Assembly: GCF_030499575.1 (NCBI RefSeq)
Contig: NZ_JASTLC010000001.1
Span: 2,566,001-2,630,000 of the forward strand
From: Streptomyces sp. DG2A-72
GTDB taxonomy: Bacteria; Actinomycetota; Actinomycetes; Streptomycetales; Streptomycetaceae
Direction: 5' to 3'
Length of the DNA stretch: 64,000 nt
The translations under genes and the position numbers were made by a program. This document shows, piece after piece, positions 10,999-21,118 of the stretch; position 1 is the first letter of the stretch, and each line of letters starts with the position of its first letter. The notes beneath the pieces were generated by a model, which was given only the letters and a program-made list of their open reading frames with translations, was not told the origin of the DNA and made no database searches.

Positions 10999-12096
10999 CT
11001 AGTGGTGTGCACGACGCGCGGCGATCGCCTCGTACACCATGCCGACGAGCAGTTCGTCGGCGTCCCGGCGGCCGAACTCGCTGGCGGCGCGGGACATCTC
11101 GTACAGCCGGTGCGGGTCGGCGAGCACGGGCAGGACATTCTGCTGCACCCACTGGGGGGTGAGTTCCGCGTCGTCGACCAGCAGTCCACCGCCGGCCTTG
11201 ACCACCGGCTGGGCGTTCAGCCGCTGTTCGCCGTTGCCGATGGGCAGCGGGACATAGGCGGCCGGGAGTCCGACGGCGGAGAGTTCGGCGACGGTCATCG
11301 CGCCCGCGCGGCACAGCATCATGTCGGCCGCGGCGTACGCGAGGTCCATCCGGTCCACGTACGGTACCGGGATGTACGGGGGCATCCCCGGCATCTGCTG
11401 CACCTGCGGCAGTTCGTTCTTCGGACCGACCGCGTGCAGGATCTGGATCCCGGCCTGCTGGAGGTAGGGAGCGACCTGCTGGACCACCTCGTTGAGGCGA
11501 CGGGCGCCCTGGGAGCCGCCGGAGACCAGCAGCGTGGGCAGGTTGGGGTCGAGGCCGAACACGTGCCGGGCCTCGGGGCGGGCGGCGGCCCGGTCGAGGG
11601 TGGCGATGGAGCGGCGCAGCGGGATGCCGATGTAGCGGGCGTCACGCAGCTTGCTGTCCGGGGTGGAGACGGCGACCTTGGCGGCGTACCGCGAGCCGAT
11701 CTTGTTGGCGAGGCCGGGGCGGGCGTTGGCCTCGTGGATGATGATCGGCACGCCGAGGCGCTTGGCCGCGAGATAGCCGGGCAGGGCGACATAGCCGCCG
11801 AAACCGACCACCGCGTCCGCCTTGGTGCGCTCCAGGATCTGCTCGGCCGCCTTGATCGTGCCGCGCAGCCGGCCCGGGACGGTGATCAGCTCGGGGGTGG
11901 GCTTGCGTGGCAGCGGTACGGCGGGGATCAGCGCGAGTTCGTACCCGCGCTCGGGTACGAGTCGGGTCTCCAGGCCGCGCTCCGTGCCCAGGGCCGTGAT
12001 TCCCACGGTCGGGTCCTGCCTGCGCAGGGCGTCCGCGAGGGCGAGCGCGGGCTCGATGTGGCCGGCGGTCCCCCCACCGGCGAGTACGACATGCAC
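10999..12096 (-). CDS. murG: UDP-GlcNAc:lipid I GlcNAc transferase MurG
   Basis: The 365-residue peripheral membrane GT-B enzyme converts lipid I to lipid II on the cytoplasmic face. The N-terminal glycine-rich loop GGGTAGHIEPALALADALR (residues 7-25) and the C-terminal MLCRAGAMTVAELSAVGLPAAYVPLPIGNGEQRLNA donor-binding region are diagnostic. The start is GTG 12096, 6 nt after the ftsW stop, so the two are probably coupled. Confidence 0.98.
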   Translation of the reverse strand: MHVVLAGGGTAGHIEPALALADALRRQDPTVGITALGTERGLETRLVPERGYELALIPAVPLPRKPTPELITVPGRLRGTIKAAEQILERTKADAVVGFGGYVALPGYLAAKRLGVPIIIHEANARPGLANKIGSRYAAKVAVSTPDSKLRDARYIGIPLRRSIATLDRAAARPEARHVFGLDPNLPTLLVSGGSQGARRLNEVVQQVAPYLQQAGIQILHAVGPKNELPQVQQMPGMPPYIPVPYVDRMDLAYAAADMMLCRAGAMTVAELSAVGLPAAYVPLPIGNGEQRLNAQPVVKAGGGLLVDDAELTPQWVQQNVLPVLADPHRLYEMSRAASEFGRRDADELLVGMVYEAIAARRAHH

Positions 12097-12102
12097 CGAA
12101 AT

Positions 12103-13455
12103 TCACCGCTCTCCGGACGAACGCGCCGCTGAGGCACGCCGTCGCATCGTGTTCCATCTGCCCGGCCCCGAAGGGCGTCCCGCGCGCTTTCTACCAAAGC
12201 GAGGTTGCCGCATGGAAAGCGCCGCCCGCGCAGCGGGCTCGTCACGCGCGAAGGCGATCAGCAGCCCGATGGCGAACATGGTCGGCAGCAGGGCGGATCC
12301 TCCGTAGGAGAACAGCGGGAGGGGGACGCCGGCGATCGGCAGCAGACCGAGCACCGCACCGATGTTGATCACTGCCTGAGCGGTGATCCAGGTGGTCACG
12401 CCTCCCGCGGCATACCTCACGAACGGGTCCTCCGTGCGTCCGGCCACGCGGATACCCGCATAGCCTAGAGCCGCGAAGAGGGCGAGTACCGACAGCGTCC
12501 CCGCCAGGCCCAGTTCCTCACCGGTGACGGCGAAGATGAAGTCCGTGTGCGCTTCGGGCAGTTGACCCCATTTTTCCACGCTCGCACCGAGTCCGGAACC
12601 GAAGAGTCCGCCGGAGGCGAGCGCGTAGATGCCGTGCACGGCCTGCCAGCAGTCGGCGGTGCCGCTGCCTGGCTCGGTGGCGCCGATGCAGGCGAAGCGG
12701 GCCATACGGTTCGGGCTGGTCTTGATCAGGATCGCGCCGACGAAGGCCGCCCCCGTCAGCACGCCCACGAACAGCCTGGTGGGCGCCCCCGCCAGCCACA
12801 GCAGGCCGAACAGGATCGCCGTCAGGATGATCGCCGTACCCATGTCGCCGCCGAGCATGATCAACCCGAGCAGCATGAACGCCACCGGAACGAGCGGCAC
12901 CAGCATGTGCTTCCACTGGCTGAGCAGGTTCTTGTCCTGCTTGCGGGCGAGCAGGTCGGCGCCCCACAGCACCAGCGCGAGCTTGCCGAACTCGCTGGGC
13001 TGCAGCTGGAAAGGACCGGCGATGGAGATCCAGTTCTGGTTGCCGTTGACCGCCACCCCTATCCCCGGCACCTGCACCAGGGCCATCAGGAACACGGCGC
13101 CCGCCAGTATCGGGTAGGCCAGCGCCCGGTGCAGCTTGACCGGCATCCGCGAGGCGGCGAACAGCAGTCCGGCGCCGAGCAGCGCGGCCAGGGCCTGCTT
13201 GCGGAAGAAGTACGACCCCGGCAACGACAGCTGCAGCGCGGTGATCTGGGACGCCGAGTAGACCATCACCAGTCCGAGCACGGTGATCAGCAGGCTGCCG
13301 CCGAGGATCAGGTAGTACGCGGTCAACGGGCGGTCCCAGGCCTTCTGGGTGCGCGTGACCAGCCGGGCGACGGGATTCTCGCCCGGGGTCCGCGCATCGG
13401 CGGGCCGGCGGACGTCCCGCTGCACGGGCGGCCGCCCGGTACGGCTACCGGGCAT
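12103..13455 (-). CDS. ftsW: SEDS peptidoglycan polymerase FtsW
   Basis: The 450-residue polytopic protein polymerises lipid II at the septum together with FtsI. About ten hydrophobic segments follow a cytoplasmic N-terminal tail of roughly 50 residues. SEDS motifs such as the GGGVTT/GxP-rich loops and LPLFSYGGSALL near the C-terminus are present. The ATG at 13455 has a strong GGAGG RBS at the right distance; an upstream extension in frame to 13749 overlaps murD and lacks similarity. The C-terminal tail is basic. A 76-nt gap separates it from murD. Confidence 0.97.
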   Translation of the reverse strand: MPGSRTGRPPVQRDVRRPADARTPGENPVARLVTRTQKAWDRPLTAYYLILGGSLLITVLGLVMVYSASQITALQLSLPGSYFFRKQALAALLGAGLLFAASRMPVKLHRALAYPILAGAVFLMALVQVPGIGVAVNGNQNWISIAGPFQLQPSEFGKLALVLWGADLLARKQDKNLLSQWKHMLVPLVPVAFMLLGLIMLGGDMGTAIILTAILFGLLWLAGAPTRLFVGVLTGAAFVGAILIKTSPNRMARFACIGATEPGSGTADCWQAVHGIYALASGGLFGSGLGASVEKWGQLPEAHTDFIFAVTGEELGLAGTLSVLALFAALGYAGIRVAGRTEDPFVRYAAGGVTTWITAQAVINIGAVLGLLPIAGVPLPLFSYGGSALLPTMFAIGLLIAFARDEPAARAALSMRQPRFGRKRAGRPSGPGRWNTMRRRASAARSSGER

Positions 13456-13531
13456 CGCTGCCTCCGCTGTACGTCGGCCTCGACGGCTCCACGCGTCCCT
13501 CCCAAGGTCGCCCGGCAGCCGGCGGCCGGGG

Positions 13532-14965
13532 TCAGGCGCCGAGTTCGCGAACAGCGTCCGCGAACGCGTCTCCACGCTTGTTGTAGTTGGCGAACATGTC
13601 CATGGAGGCACAGGCAGGTGCCAACAGCACCGTGTCTCCGGCAACGGCGAGTCGCCGCGCCTCCTGGACCGCCGCGAGCATCGCCCCAGTGTCGGTCCGG
13701 TCGAGGTCGACGACGGGTACCTCGGGCGCGTGTCGCACCAGGGCTTCACGGATCAGCGCACGGTCGGCGCCGATCAGGACCACTGCGCGCAGCCGCTTCG
13801 CCGACTTGGCGACCAGTTCGTCGAAGGTCGCGCCCTTCGCCAGACCGCCCGCGATCCAGACGATCGAGTCGTACGCCGCCAACGAGGCCTGGGCCGCGTG
13901 CGTGTTGGTCGCCTTGGAGTCGTCGACGTAGGCGACCCCGTCCACGTCGGCGACGTGCGCGATGCGGTGGGCGTCCGGGGTGAACGCCCGCAGCCCGTCC
14001 CGTACGGCCGCCGCGGGTACCCCGAAGGCGCGCGCGAGGGCGGCGGCCGCAAGGGCGTTGGCGATGTTGTGCGGGGCCGGCGGGTTGACGTCGGAGACCT
14101 CGGCGAGCTCCTGGGCGTTCTTCTGCCGGTTCTCGACGAAGGCACGGTCGACCAGGATGCCGTCCACGACGCCGAGTTGGGAGGGGCCGGGGGTGCCGAG
14201 GGTGAAGCCGACGGCCCGGCAGCCCTCCTCGACGTCGGCCTCGCGGACCAGGTCCTCGGTGGCCTTGTCGGCGACGTTGTAGACGCAGGCGACGCGATTG
14301 CCCTCGTAGATACGGCCCTTGTCGGCGATGTACGCCTCCATGGAGCCGTGCCAGTCGAGGTGGTCGGGGGCGAGGTTGAGGACGGCGGCGGAGTGGGCGC
14401 GCAGGGAGGGCGCCCAGTGGAGCTGGTAGCTGGAGAGCTCGACGGCCAGGACGTCGTACTGCTCCTCGCCGAGCACCGCGTCCAGCAGGGAGACGCCGAT
14501 GTTGCCGACGGCGGCCGTGCGCAGGCCCGCCGCCTTCAGGATCGAGGCGAGCATCTGGACGGTGGTGGTCTTGCCGTTGGTGCCGGTGACGGCGAGCCAG
14601 GGGGCCGCGTCGGGGCCGCGCAGGCGCCAGGCCAGTTCGACGTCGCCCCAGATGTCGATGCCGGCTTCATGTGCCGCCGCGAACAGCGGCTTGTCCGGCT
14701 TCCAGCCGGGTGCGGTGACGATCAGGTCGGTGCCCTCGGGCAAGGTCGCGCCGTCGCCGAGACGGACGGTGATGCCGAGCGCCTCCAGTTCCGCGGCCTG
14801 TGCACGCGCGCGTGCGTCGTCGCCGTCGTTGACGACGGTGACGTGCGCGCCGAGGCCGTGCAGGACCTTGGCCGCCGGGACGCCGGAGACGCCCAGCCCG
14901 GCGACGGTGACGTGCTGGCCCTGAAACTCGAAGGGCTCCGAGGAGGTCACTTGTCCGCTGCCCAT
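13532..14965 (-). CDS. murD: UDP-MurNAc-L-Ala:D-Glu ligase MurD
   Basis: This cytoplasmic Mur ligase adds D-Glu to UDP-MurNAc-L-Ala. Visible features are the N-terminal Rossmann motif VAGLGVSGVPAAK, the ATP-binding VTGTNGKTTTVQ loop at about residue 130, and the C-terminal ligase domain with LLAPACASMDMFANYNKRGD. Two starts are possible: ATG 14965 (477 aa), used here, or GTG 14950 (472 aa), which would overlap the mraY stop by exactly 4 nt. Neither has a strong RBS and both imply coupling to mraY. Confidence 0.96.
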   Translation of the reverse strand: MGSGQVTSSEPFEFQGQHVTVAGLGVSGVPAAKVLHGLGAHVTVVNDGDDARARAQAAELEALGITVRLGDGATLPEGTDLIVTAPGWKPDKPLFAAAHEAGIDIWGDVELAWRLRGPDAAPWLAVTGTNGKTTTVQMLASILKAAGLRTAAVGNIGVSLLDAVLGEEQYDVLAVELSSYQLHWAPSLRAHSAAVLNLAPDHLDWHGSMEAYIADKGRIYEGNRVACVYNVADKATEDLVREADVEEGCRAVGFTLGTPGPSQLGVVDGILVDRAFVENRQKNAQELAEVSDVNPPAPHNIANALAAAALARAFGVPAAAVRDGLRAFTPDAHRIAHVADVDGVAYVDDSKATNTHAAQASLAAYDSIVWIAGGLAKGATFDELVAKSAKRLRAVVLIGADRALIREALVRHAPEVPVVDLDRTDTGAMLAAVQEARRLAVAGDTVLLAPACASMDMFANYNKRGDAFADAVRELGA

Positions 14966-16020
14966 CCCGCGTAGAAGAGGCCCAGTCCGACGATCACACA
15001 GATGCCCTGAATGATCCAGAAGCGGACCACGACGAGCACTTCTGACCAGCCCTTGAGTTCGAAGTGGTGCTGGAGTGGCGCCATCCGGAACACGCGCTTT
15101 CCGGTCATACGGAAGGAGCCGACCTGGATGACCACGGACATCGTGATCAGGACGAACAGACCGCCGAGGATGGCGATCAGCAGCTCGGTGCGGGAGCAGA
15201 TCGCCAGGCCCGCGAGGACGCCGCCGAGCGCGAGCGAACCGGTGTCGCCCATGAAGATCTTGGCGGGCGAGGTGTTCCACCACAGGAAGCCGAGGCAGGC
15301 GCCCATCAGCGCGGCGGAGATGACCGCGAGGTCGAGCGGATCGCGTACCTCGTAACAGGCGCCCGGGTTGGTCAGGTCCTGCGCGTTGGCGCACGACTCC
15401 TGGAACTGCCACACGCCGATGAATGTGTAGGCGCCGAAGACGAGCACGGAGGCGCCGGTGGCCAGACCGTCCAGACCGTCGGTGAGGTTCACGCCGTTCG
15501 ACATCGCGAGGATCATGAACAGCGCCCAGACGACGAACAGCACCGGGCCGATCGTCCAGCCGAAGTCGGTGATGAACGACAGCTTCGTGGACGCCGGGGC
15601 GTTGCCGCGGGCATCCTCGAACTGCAGCGCAAGCACCGCGAAGGAGATGCCGCCGAGCAACTGGCCGGCCATCTTCGCCTTGGCCCGCAGACCCAGCGAG
15701 CGCCGCTTGACGATCTTGATGTAGTCGTCGAGGAAGCCGACCAGACCCATGCCGACCATCAGGCCGAGGACGAGCACGCCCGAGTAGGTCACCGAGTAGC
15801 CGGTGATCAGCTTGGACAGGAAGTAGGCGGCCACCGTCGCGAAGATGAAGGCGATACCGCCCATCGTCGGCGTACCGCGCTTGCTGGCGTGCTCACGCGG
15901 GCCGTCGTCCCGGATGTACTGGCCGTAACCCTTGCGAGCGAGCAGCTTGATCAGCAACGGGGTGCCGACCAGGGTCAGAAAGAGGCCAATGACTCCTGAG
16001 AACAGGATCTGCTTCATCAT
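14947..16020 (-). CDS. mraY: Phospho-MurNAc-pentapeptide transferase MraY
   Basis: The 357-residue, ten-helix membrane enzyme transfers phospho-MurNAc-pentapeptide to undecaprenyl phosphate, giving lipid I. It has the family motifs GTPTMGGIAF near the N-terminus, NLTDGLDGLATG with the Asp pair, FMGDTGSLALGG, and the H-rich loop APLQHHFELKGWSE. Start ATG 16020 overlaps the murF stop in a 4-nt ATGA. The length matches the family. Confidence 0.98.
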   Translation of the reverse strand: MMKQILFSGVIGLFLTLVGTPLLIKLLARKGYGQYIRDDGPREHASKRGTPTMGGIAFIFATVAAYFLSKLITGYSVTYSGVLVLGLMVGMGLVGFLDDYIKIVKRRSLGLRAKAKMAGQLLGGISFAVLALQFEDARGNAPASTKLSFITDFGWTIGPVLFVVWALFMILAMSNGVNLTDGLDGLATGASVLVFGAYTFIGVWQFQESCANAQDLTNPGACYEVRDPLDLAVISAALMGACLGFLWWNTSPAKIFMGDTGSLALGGVLAGLAICSRTELLIAILGGLFVLITMSVVIQVGSFRMTGKRVFRMAPLQHHFELKGWSEVLVVVRFWIIQGICVIVGLGLFYAGWAADK

Positions 16021-17423
16021 CGGGCGGCAACCTCACCCTCGGCACCGGTCCCGACGAGCGCCTGCGCCACGCTCTCGAGCCCGACCGACCGGGACGCCTT
16101 CACGAGTACGACGTCTCCCGGGCGCAATTCGCTGCGCAACAGGTCGACCGCCGCCTGTGCGTCGGACACGTGCACCGACTCCTCACCCCACGAACCCTCG
16201 TTATATGCGCCCAGTTGCAGCCAGGACGCTTCCCTGCCCCCGACCGCGACGAGCTTGCTGACGTTGAGCCGGACGGCGAGCCGTCCGACCGCGTCGTGCT
16301 CGGCGAGAGCCTCGTCCCCGAGCTCGGCCATCTTGCCGAGCACCGCCCAGGTCCGCCGCCCCTTGCCCATGGCCGCGAGCGCGCGCAGGGCGGCTCGCAT
16401 GGACTCGGGGTTCGCGTTGTAGGCGTCGTTGACGACCGTCACGCCGTCCGGGCGCTCGGTGACCTCCATCCGCCAGCGGGAGAGGGAGCCCGCCTCGGAG
16501 AGCGCGGTGGCGATCTCTTCCGCGGACATGCCCAGCTCATGGGCGACGGCGGCCGCGGCGAGCGCGTTCGACACGTGGTGCTCACCGTACAGGCGCATGG
16601 TCACGTCGCTTGCACCGGAGGGTGTGTGAAGGGTGAAAGCAGGCTGTCCACTGTCCGTGAGCCGCACGTTCTCGGCGCGTACGTCCGCTTCGCCGGACTC
16701 TCCGAAAAGGATCACCTTCGCCTTCGTACGGGATGCCATGGCCCGTACGAGGGGATCGTCGGCGTTGAGGATCGCCGCGCCGTCTTCCGGAAGGGCCTCT
16801 ACGAGTTCGCCCTTGGCCTGCGCGATCTGCTCCCGGCCGCCGAACTCGCCGATGTGGGCGGTGCCGACGTTCAGGACGAGGCCGACCTTCGGGGGCGTCA
16901 GATCCGTGAGGTAGCGGATGTGGCCGAGGCCGCGGGCGCCCATCTCCAGGACGAGGAACTTCGTCTCCTCGGTGGCGCTCAGCGCGGTCAGCGGCAGTCC
17001 GATCTCGTTGTTGAACGAGCCGGGTGTCCACACGGTCGGCGCCTTGCGCTGCAGCACCTGGGCGATGAGGTCCTTGGTGCTGGTCTTGCCGGCCGAGCCG
17101 GTGAGCGCCACGAGGGTCGTGCCGAGCCGTCGTACGACATGACGCGCGAGCGCGCCGAGGGCCGTCTGGACGTCCTCGACCACGATGGTGGGGGCACCCA
17201 CGGGGCGGGACGCCAGGACGGCGGCCGCTCCCGCTGCGACGACCTGGGCCGCGAAGTCGTGGCCGTCCACGCGCTCGCCGACGAAGGCGACGAAGAGGCT
17301 GCCGGGGCCCGCCTCACGGGAGTCCCGGACGACCGGTCCCGTGACCTGGACGGACGGATCCGGTATGTCGTGCGTCTGCCCGCCGACGACTGCTGCGATC
17401 TCGGCGAGAGAGAGGGCGATCAC
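16017..17423 (-). CDS. murF: UDP-MurNAc-tripeptide:D-Ala-D-Ala ligase MurF
   Basis: The 468-residue cytoplasmic Mur ligase completes the pentapeptide. The P-loop GSAGKTST lies at residues 109-116 and the central domain has NDAYNANPESM. GTG 17423 is preferred because the protein then starts IALSLAEIAAVVGG as in homologues, and GGGGATGA precedes it. An in-frame upstream start at 17540 would overlap murE and lacks similarity. It lies 28 nt downstream of murE and overlaps mraY by 4 nt. Confidence 0.97.
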   Translation of the reverse strand: MIALSLAEIAAVVGGQTHDIPDPSVQVTGPVVRDSREAGPGSLFVAFVGERVDGHDFAAQVVAAGAAAVLASRPVGAPTIVVEDVQTALGALARHVVRRLGTTLVALTGSAGKTSTKDLIAQVLQRKAPTVWTPGSFNNEIGLPLTALSATEETKFLVLEMGARGLGHIRYLTDLTPPKVGLVLNVGTAHIGEFGGREQIAQAKGELVEALPEDGAAILNADDPLVRAMASRTKAKVILFGESGEADVRAENVRLTDSGQPAFTLHTPSGASDVTMRLYGEHHVSNALAAAAVAHELGMSAEEIATALSEAGSLSRWRMEVTERPDGVTVVNDAYNANPESMRAALRALAAMGKGRRTWAVLGKMAELGDEALAEHDAVGRLAVRLNVSKLVAVGGREASWLQLGAYNEGSWGEESVHVSDAQAAVDLLRSELRPGDVVLVKASRSVGLESVAQALVGTGAEGEVAAR

Positions 17424-17451
17424 AAGTTCATCCCCTGGGTCTTCTGGATTC

Positions 17452-19110
17452 TCATCCCTGGGTTTTCCGGATTGCTTCGCGAAGCACCTGGCGGTCGTCG
17501 AAGGGGCGGACCACCCCGGCGATGTCCTGGCCCTGCTCATGGCCCTTGCCCGCGACCAGCACGGTGTCCCCGGGCTGCGCGCGGGCGGCGGCGGCGGCGA
17601 TCGCGGCGGCCCGGTCCTCGAAGACCTGGACCTCGCCCCGCTCGTGTGCTGGAACGGACGCCGCGCCCTGAAGCATGGCGGCGAGGATCGCGAGGGGGTC
17701 CTCGGAGCGGGGGTTGTCGGAGGTCAGTACGGCGGTGTCGGCGAGCCGCGCGGCGGCGGCTCCCATCGGCTCGCGCTTGGTCGTGTCGCGGTCGCCGCCG
17801 CAGCCGAGCACGACGTGCAGCTTGCCCTCGGTGACCTTGCGCAGGGCCCGGAGCACCGATTCGACGGCGTCGGTCTTGTGTGCGTAGTCCACGACCGCGA
17901 GATACGGCTGACCGGCGTCCACCCGCTCAAGCCGGCCTGGCACGCCCGGCACGGCGGCGATGCCGTCGGCGGCGGTCTGCGGGTCGAGGCCCGCGGTGGC
18001 CAGGGCGACGATCGCGGCGAGGGTGTTGGCCACATTGAAGGGGCCCGCCAGCGGGGACTTGGCGACGATCCGCTCGCCCTTGGGGCCGATGGCGGTGAAC
18101 GCCGAGTCCATGGGCCCCACCTGGACGTCCTCCGCGCGCCAGTCGGCGTCGGGATGGCCCTCGGCGGAGAAGGTGACGACCGGGACGGCGGACTCCTTGG
18201 CGAGCCTGCGGCCGTACTCGTCGTCGAGGTTGACCACGCCGAGTCTGCTGCGTTTCGGCGTGAAGAGCTGTGCCTTGGCCCGGAAGTAGTCCTCCATGTC
18301 GGAGTGGAACTCCATGTGTTCCGGGCTGAGGTTGGTGAAGACGGCGATGTCGAAGACGCAGCCGTCGACGCGGCCGAGGACCAGCGCGTGGCTGGAGACC
18401 TCCATGGCGACCGCCTCGACGCCGCGTTCGCGCATGACGGCGAACAGGGCCTGGAGGTCGGTGGCTTCGGGGGTGGTGCGCTCGGACTTGATGCGCTCCT
18501 CGCCGATGCGCATCTCGACCGTGCCGATGAGCCCCGTGGACCTGACCGTCTTCAGGCCGCCCTCCACGAGGTAGGCCGTCGTGGTCTTGCCCGAGGTGCC
18601 GGTGATGCCGATCTGGAGCAGGTCCCGGCCGGGGTGGCCGTAGATCGTGGCCGCCAGCTCGCCCATCCGTCCGCGCGGGTCGTCGACGACCAGGACCGGG
18701 AGCCCGGTGGCCGCGGCGCGTTCGGCGCCGGTCGGGTCGGTCAGCACGGCGACCGCGCCGAGGCCGGCGGCCTGAGTGACGAAGTCGGCGCCGTGCAGGC
18801 GGGCGCCCGGGAGGGCGGCGTACAGGTCGCCGGGGCGGACGGCGCGCGAGTCATGGGTGATGCCCGTGACCTCGGCGGCGACTTCCGGCTGCGCGGCACC
18901 ACCCAGCTGATCGGCGAGTTCCGCGAGGGGTGTGGCGGAGACCTGAACCGGCCTGGGCGGCCCCGGATATGTCACGGGTGCGCCCTTCTGAGTGGTTTGG
19001 GACTGATCAGCGTGTGGCACGGCGGTGAGCGTACCCGGCGCACCCGCTTCGGGGCGAAGTGAGGGCGCGGCTGCGCCCTGGTTCCCGGAATCGGGAGTGA
19101 TCGTTGTCAC
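17452..19110 (-). CDS. murE: UDP-MurNAc-dipeptide:diaminopimelate ligase MurE
   Basis: This Mur ligase adds diaminopimelate at position 3 of the stem peptide. The P-loop GTSGKTTT lies at residues 171-178 and the Dap-recognition motif DNPRSEDP near residue 450. DNPR indicates Dap rather than Lys specificity; Streptomyces walls contain LL-Dap. With the GTG start at 19110 the protein is 552 residues and has an N-terminal extension of roughly 45 Pro/Ala/Gln-rich residues compared with E. coli MurE. An internal GTG near residue 46 would remove most of it. The start is therefore less sure than the function. Confidence 0.96.
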   Translation of the reverse strand: MTTITPDSGNQGAAAPSLRPEAGAPGTLTAVPHADQSQTTQKGAPVTYPGPPRPVQVSATPLAELADQLGGAAQPEVAAEVTGITHDSRAVRPGDLYAALPGARLHGADFVTQAAGLGAVAVLTDPTGAERAAATGLPVLVVDDPRGRMGELAATIYGHPGRDLLQIGITGTSGKTTTAYLVEGGLKTVRSTGLIGTVEMRIGEERIKSERTTPEATDLQALFAVMRERGVEAVAMEVSSHALVLGRVDGCVFDIAVFTNLSPEHMEFHSDMEDYFRAKAQLFTPKRSRLGVVNLDDEYGRRLAKESAVPVVTFSAEGHPDADWRAEDVQVGPMDSAFTAIGPKGERIVAKSPLAGPFNVANTLAAIVALATAGLDPQTAADGIAAVPGVPGRLERVDAGQPYLAVVDYAHKTDAVESVLRALRKVTEGKLHVVLGCGGDRDTTKREPMGAAAARLADTAVLTSDNPRSEDPLAILAAMLQGAASVPAHERGEVQVFEDRAAAIAAAAARAQPGDTVLVAGKGHEQGQDIAGVVRPFDDRQVLREAIRKTQG

Positions 19111-19144
19111 GAGGGGGTTCCTGGTGGCTCGGTGCTGATCAGGG

Positions 19145-21118
19145 TCAGTATTCGACCGGCAGATTGGCGGGCTTGGCCCCGGTCGGCGGGACCTGGAGGG
19201 TCTTCAGCGCGAACTCCATGACCTTCTTGTAGACGGGTCCGCAGATCTGGCCGCCGAAGTAGCTGCCCGCGGTGGCGTTCTGGATGGCGCAGTAGACGGT
19301 GATACGGGGCTTGTCGGCCGGCGCGAATCCGGCGAACGACGAGGTGTAGCCGTGGTACTTGCCGGTGGCCGGATCCACGCGGTTGGCGGTGCCCGTCTTG
19401 CCCGCGACGCGGTAGCCGGGAATCCGCGCCTTGGTGCCGGTGCCGTCCCGGTCGTCCACGACGGACTCCAGCATCTGGGCGAGCGTCTTGGCCGTCTTCT
19501 CGCTGACGACTCTGGTCTTCTCGGGCTTCGCGGCGGGAGTGAAGCGGCCGTCGGCGCCGGTGGTGCCGCGGACGAGCGAGGGTTCTACGCGTACCCCGCC
19601 GTTGGCGATCGTCGAGTAGACGGATGCGGCCTGCATCGCGTTGAGGGACACGCCCTGGCCGAAAGGAATCGTGTACTGCTGCGAGGTCGACCACTGGCCG
19701 GGCGGCGCGAGGATGCCCTTGGTCTCGCCGGGGATGCCGAGCCCGCTGTAGCTGCCGAGGCCGAACTTGCGCAGATAGGAGTAGAGGATCTGGTTGGACT
19801 CGGCCTGGGTCTTGCCGAGCTGGCCGGTCGCCAGGATGGTGCCGATGTTGCTGGACTTGGCGAGCACGCCGTTCAGCGTCAGGTACCAGGTCTCGTGGTC
19901 GATGTCGTCCTTGAACAGCCGGTCGCCGCGGTGCAGCCGGTTGGGCACGATGACATGCGTCAGCGGGGTCGCGACGTTCTCTTCGAGGACGGCGGCCATC
20001 GACATGACCTTGGCGGTGGAGCCGGGCTCGTACGCGTCCTCCAGGGCCCAGTTGTGCAGGGACTCCGCGTCGGCCTGGGAGAGGTCGTTGGGGTCGAAGC
20101 CGGGCGAGTTGGCCATGGCCAGGATCTCGCCGGTCTTGGTGTCCTGCACTATCACGTAGCCGCGGTCCGCCTCGGATTCCCGCACCTGCTCGGTGATCGC
20201 GTTCTGTGCGGCCCACTGGATGTCGCGGTCGATGGTCAGCTCGACGTCGCTGCCGGGCACGGCGGGCGTCTCGGTCGATGCCACCGTGGGCACCTGGCGG
20301 CCACCGGACTGGGCGTAGCGGATCTTGCCGTCCTTGCCGGCCAGCGCGGAGTTCAGCTGCCGCTCGACACCGCCGCCCCCCTTGCCGTCGGCGTTGACCC
20401 AGCCCAGTATCCCGGCGGCCAGCTCACTGTTCGGGTAGACCCTCTTGCTGGTGGGTTCCGCGAGGACGCCCGCGAGGACGTTGACCGTGCTCTTGTCGGA
20501 CTCGGCCTTGGTGGCCAGCGTGCTCTTCAGGTCCTTGATCTGCTGCCAGACCTGCGGTGTCTGCCGCCGCGCCAGCAGGGCGTAGCGGAGCTCCTTGTTC
20601 TCCGGCCTGAGCTTCTTGACCAGGCCGTCCTGGTCCACGCCGAGGATCGGCGCGAGGAGAGCGGCGGCCTGCTCGGGCCCGTCGTCGATCTTCAGCTGCT
20701 CACGGCTGAACAGCGTGGGGTCGGCCGTGATGTCGTACGCGTCCTCGCTGGTCGCGAGCGCGACGCCGTTGCGGTCGGTGATCTCGCCGCGTTCGGCGGC
20801 CAGGGTGCGGCCGACGTACCGGTTCTGCCCGGCCTTGGCGGCCAGGGTGTCGGCGTCCACGGCCTGGACCTGGAGCAGTCGTACGACGAACGCGATCAGT
20901 ACGAGGGTCAGCGCGAGGCTGACCATGCGCAGCCGGGGGCGGGGGCTGCCCAGCCGGATGACGCCGGGACGGTTGGAGCGGGCGGCGGCCGGGTTCGGGC
21001 GGCGGGCCGGGCGGGCGCCGGGGCCCGGGCGCCGCTGGCCGCTGCTGCGGGGGCGGTCGGGCCGGGCCGGGCCGGGCACGCGGCGGCGCGGCGGTTCCCT
21101 GTCGGACACTTCCGTCAC
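19145..21118 (-). CDS. ftsI: Septal transpeptidase FtsI (class B PBP)
   Basis: This 657-residue bitopic penicillin-binding protein cross-links septal peptidoglycan with FtsW. A basic, Pro/Arg-rich cytoplasmic tail (1-62) leads to one membrane helix (about 64-82). A pedestal domain follows, then the transpeptidase domain with active-site SxxK at S367-K370 (STAK), SxN at 422-424 (SSN) and KTG at 574-576. Start GTG 21118 overlaps the ftsL stop by 4 nt (GTGA). Confidence 0.98.
   Translation of the reverse strand: MTEVSDREPPRRRVPGPARPDRPRSSGQRRPGPGARPARRPNPAAARSNRPGVIRLGSPRPRLRMVSLALTLVLIAFVVRLLQVQAVDADTLAAKAGQNRYVGRTLAAERGEITDRNGVALATSEDAYDITADPTLFSREQLKIDDGPEQAAALLAPILGVDQDGLVKKLRPENKELRYALLARRQTPQVWQQIKDLKSTLATKAESDKSTVNVLAGVLAEPTSKRVYPNSELAAGILGWVNADGKGGGGVERQLNSALAGKDGKIRYAQSGGRQVPTVASTETPAVPGSDVELTIDRDIQWAAQNAITEQVRESEADRGYVIVQDTKTGEILAMANSPGFDPNDLSQADAESLHNWALEDAYEPGSTAKVMSMAAVLEENVATPLTHVIVPNRLHRGDRLFKDDIDHETWYLTLNGVLAKSSNIGTILATGQLGKTQAESNQILYSYLRKFGLGSYSGLGIPGETKGILAPPGQWSTSQQYTIPFGQGVSLNAMQAASVYSTIANGGVRVEPSLVRGTTGADGRFTPAAKPEKTRVVSEKTAKTLAQMLESVVDDRDGTGTKARIPGYRVAGKTGTANRVDPATGKYHGYTSSFAGFAPADKPRITVYCAIQNATAGSYFGGQICGPVYKKVMEFALKTLQVPPTGAKPANLPVEY

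Noticed and set aside
11930..11975. GTACCC/GGGTAC inverted repeat inside murG.
   Set aside because: It lies within conserved coding sequence and is explained by codons.
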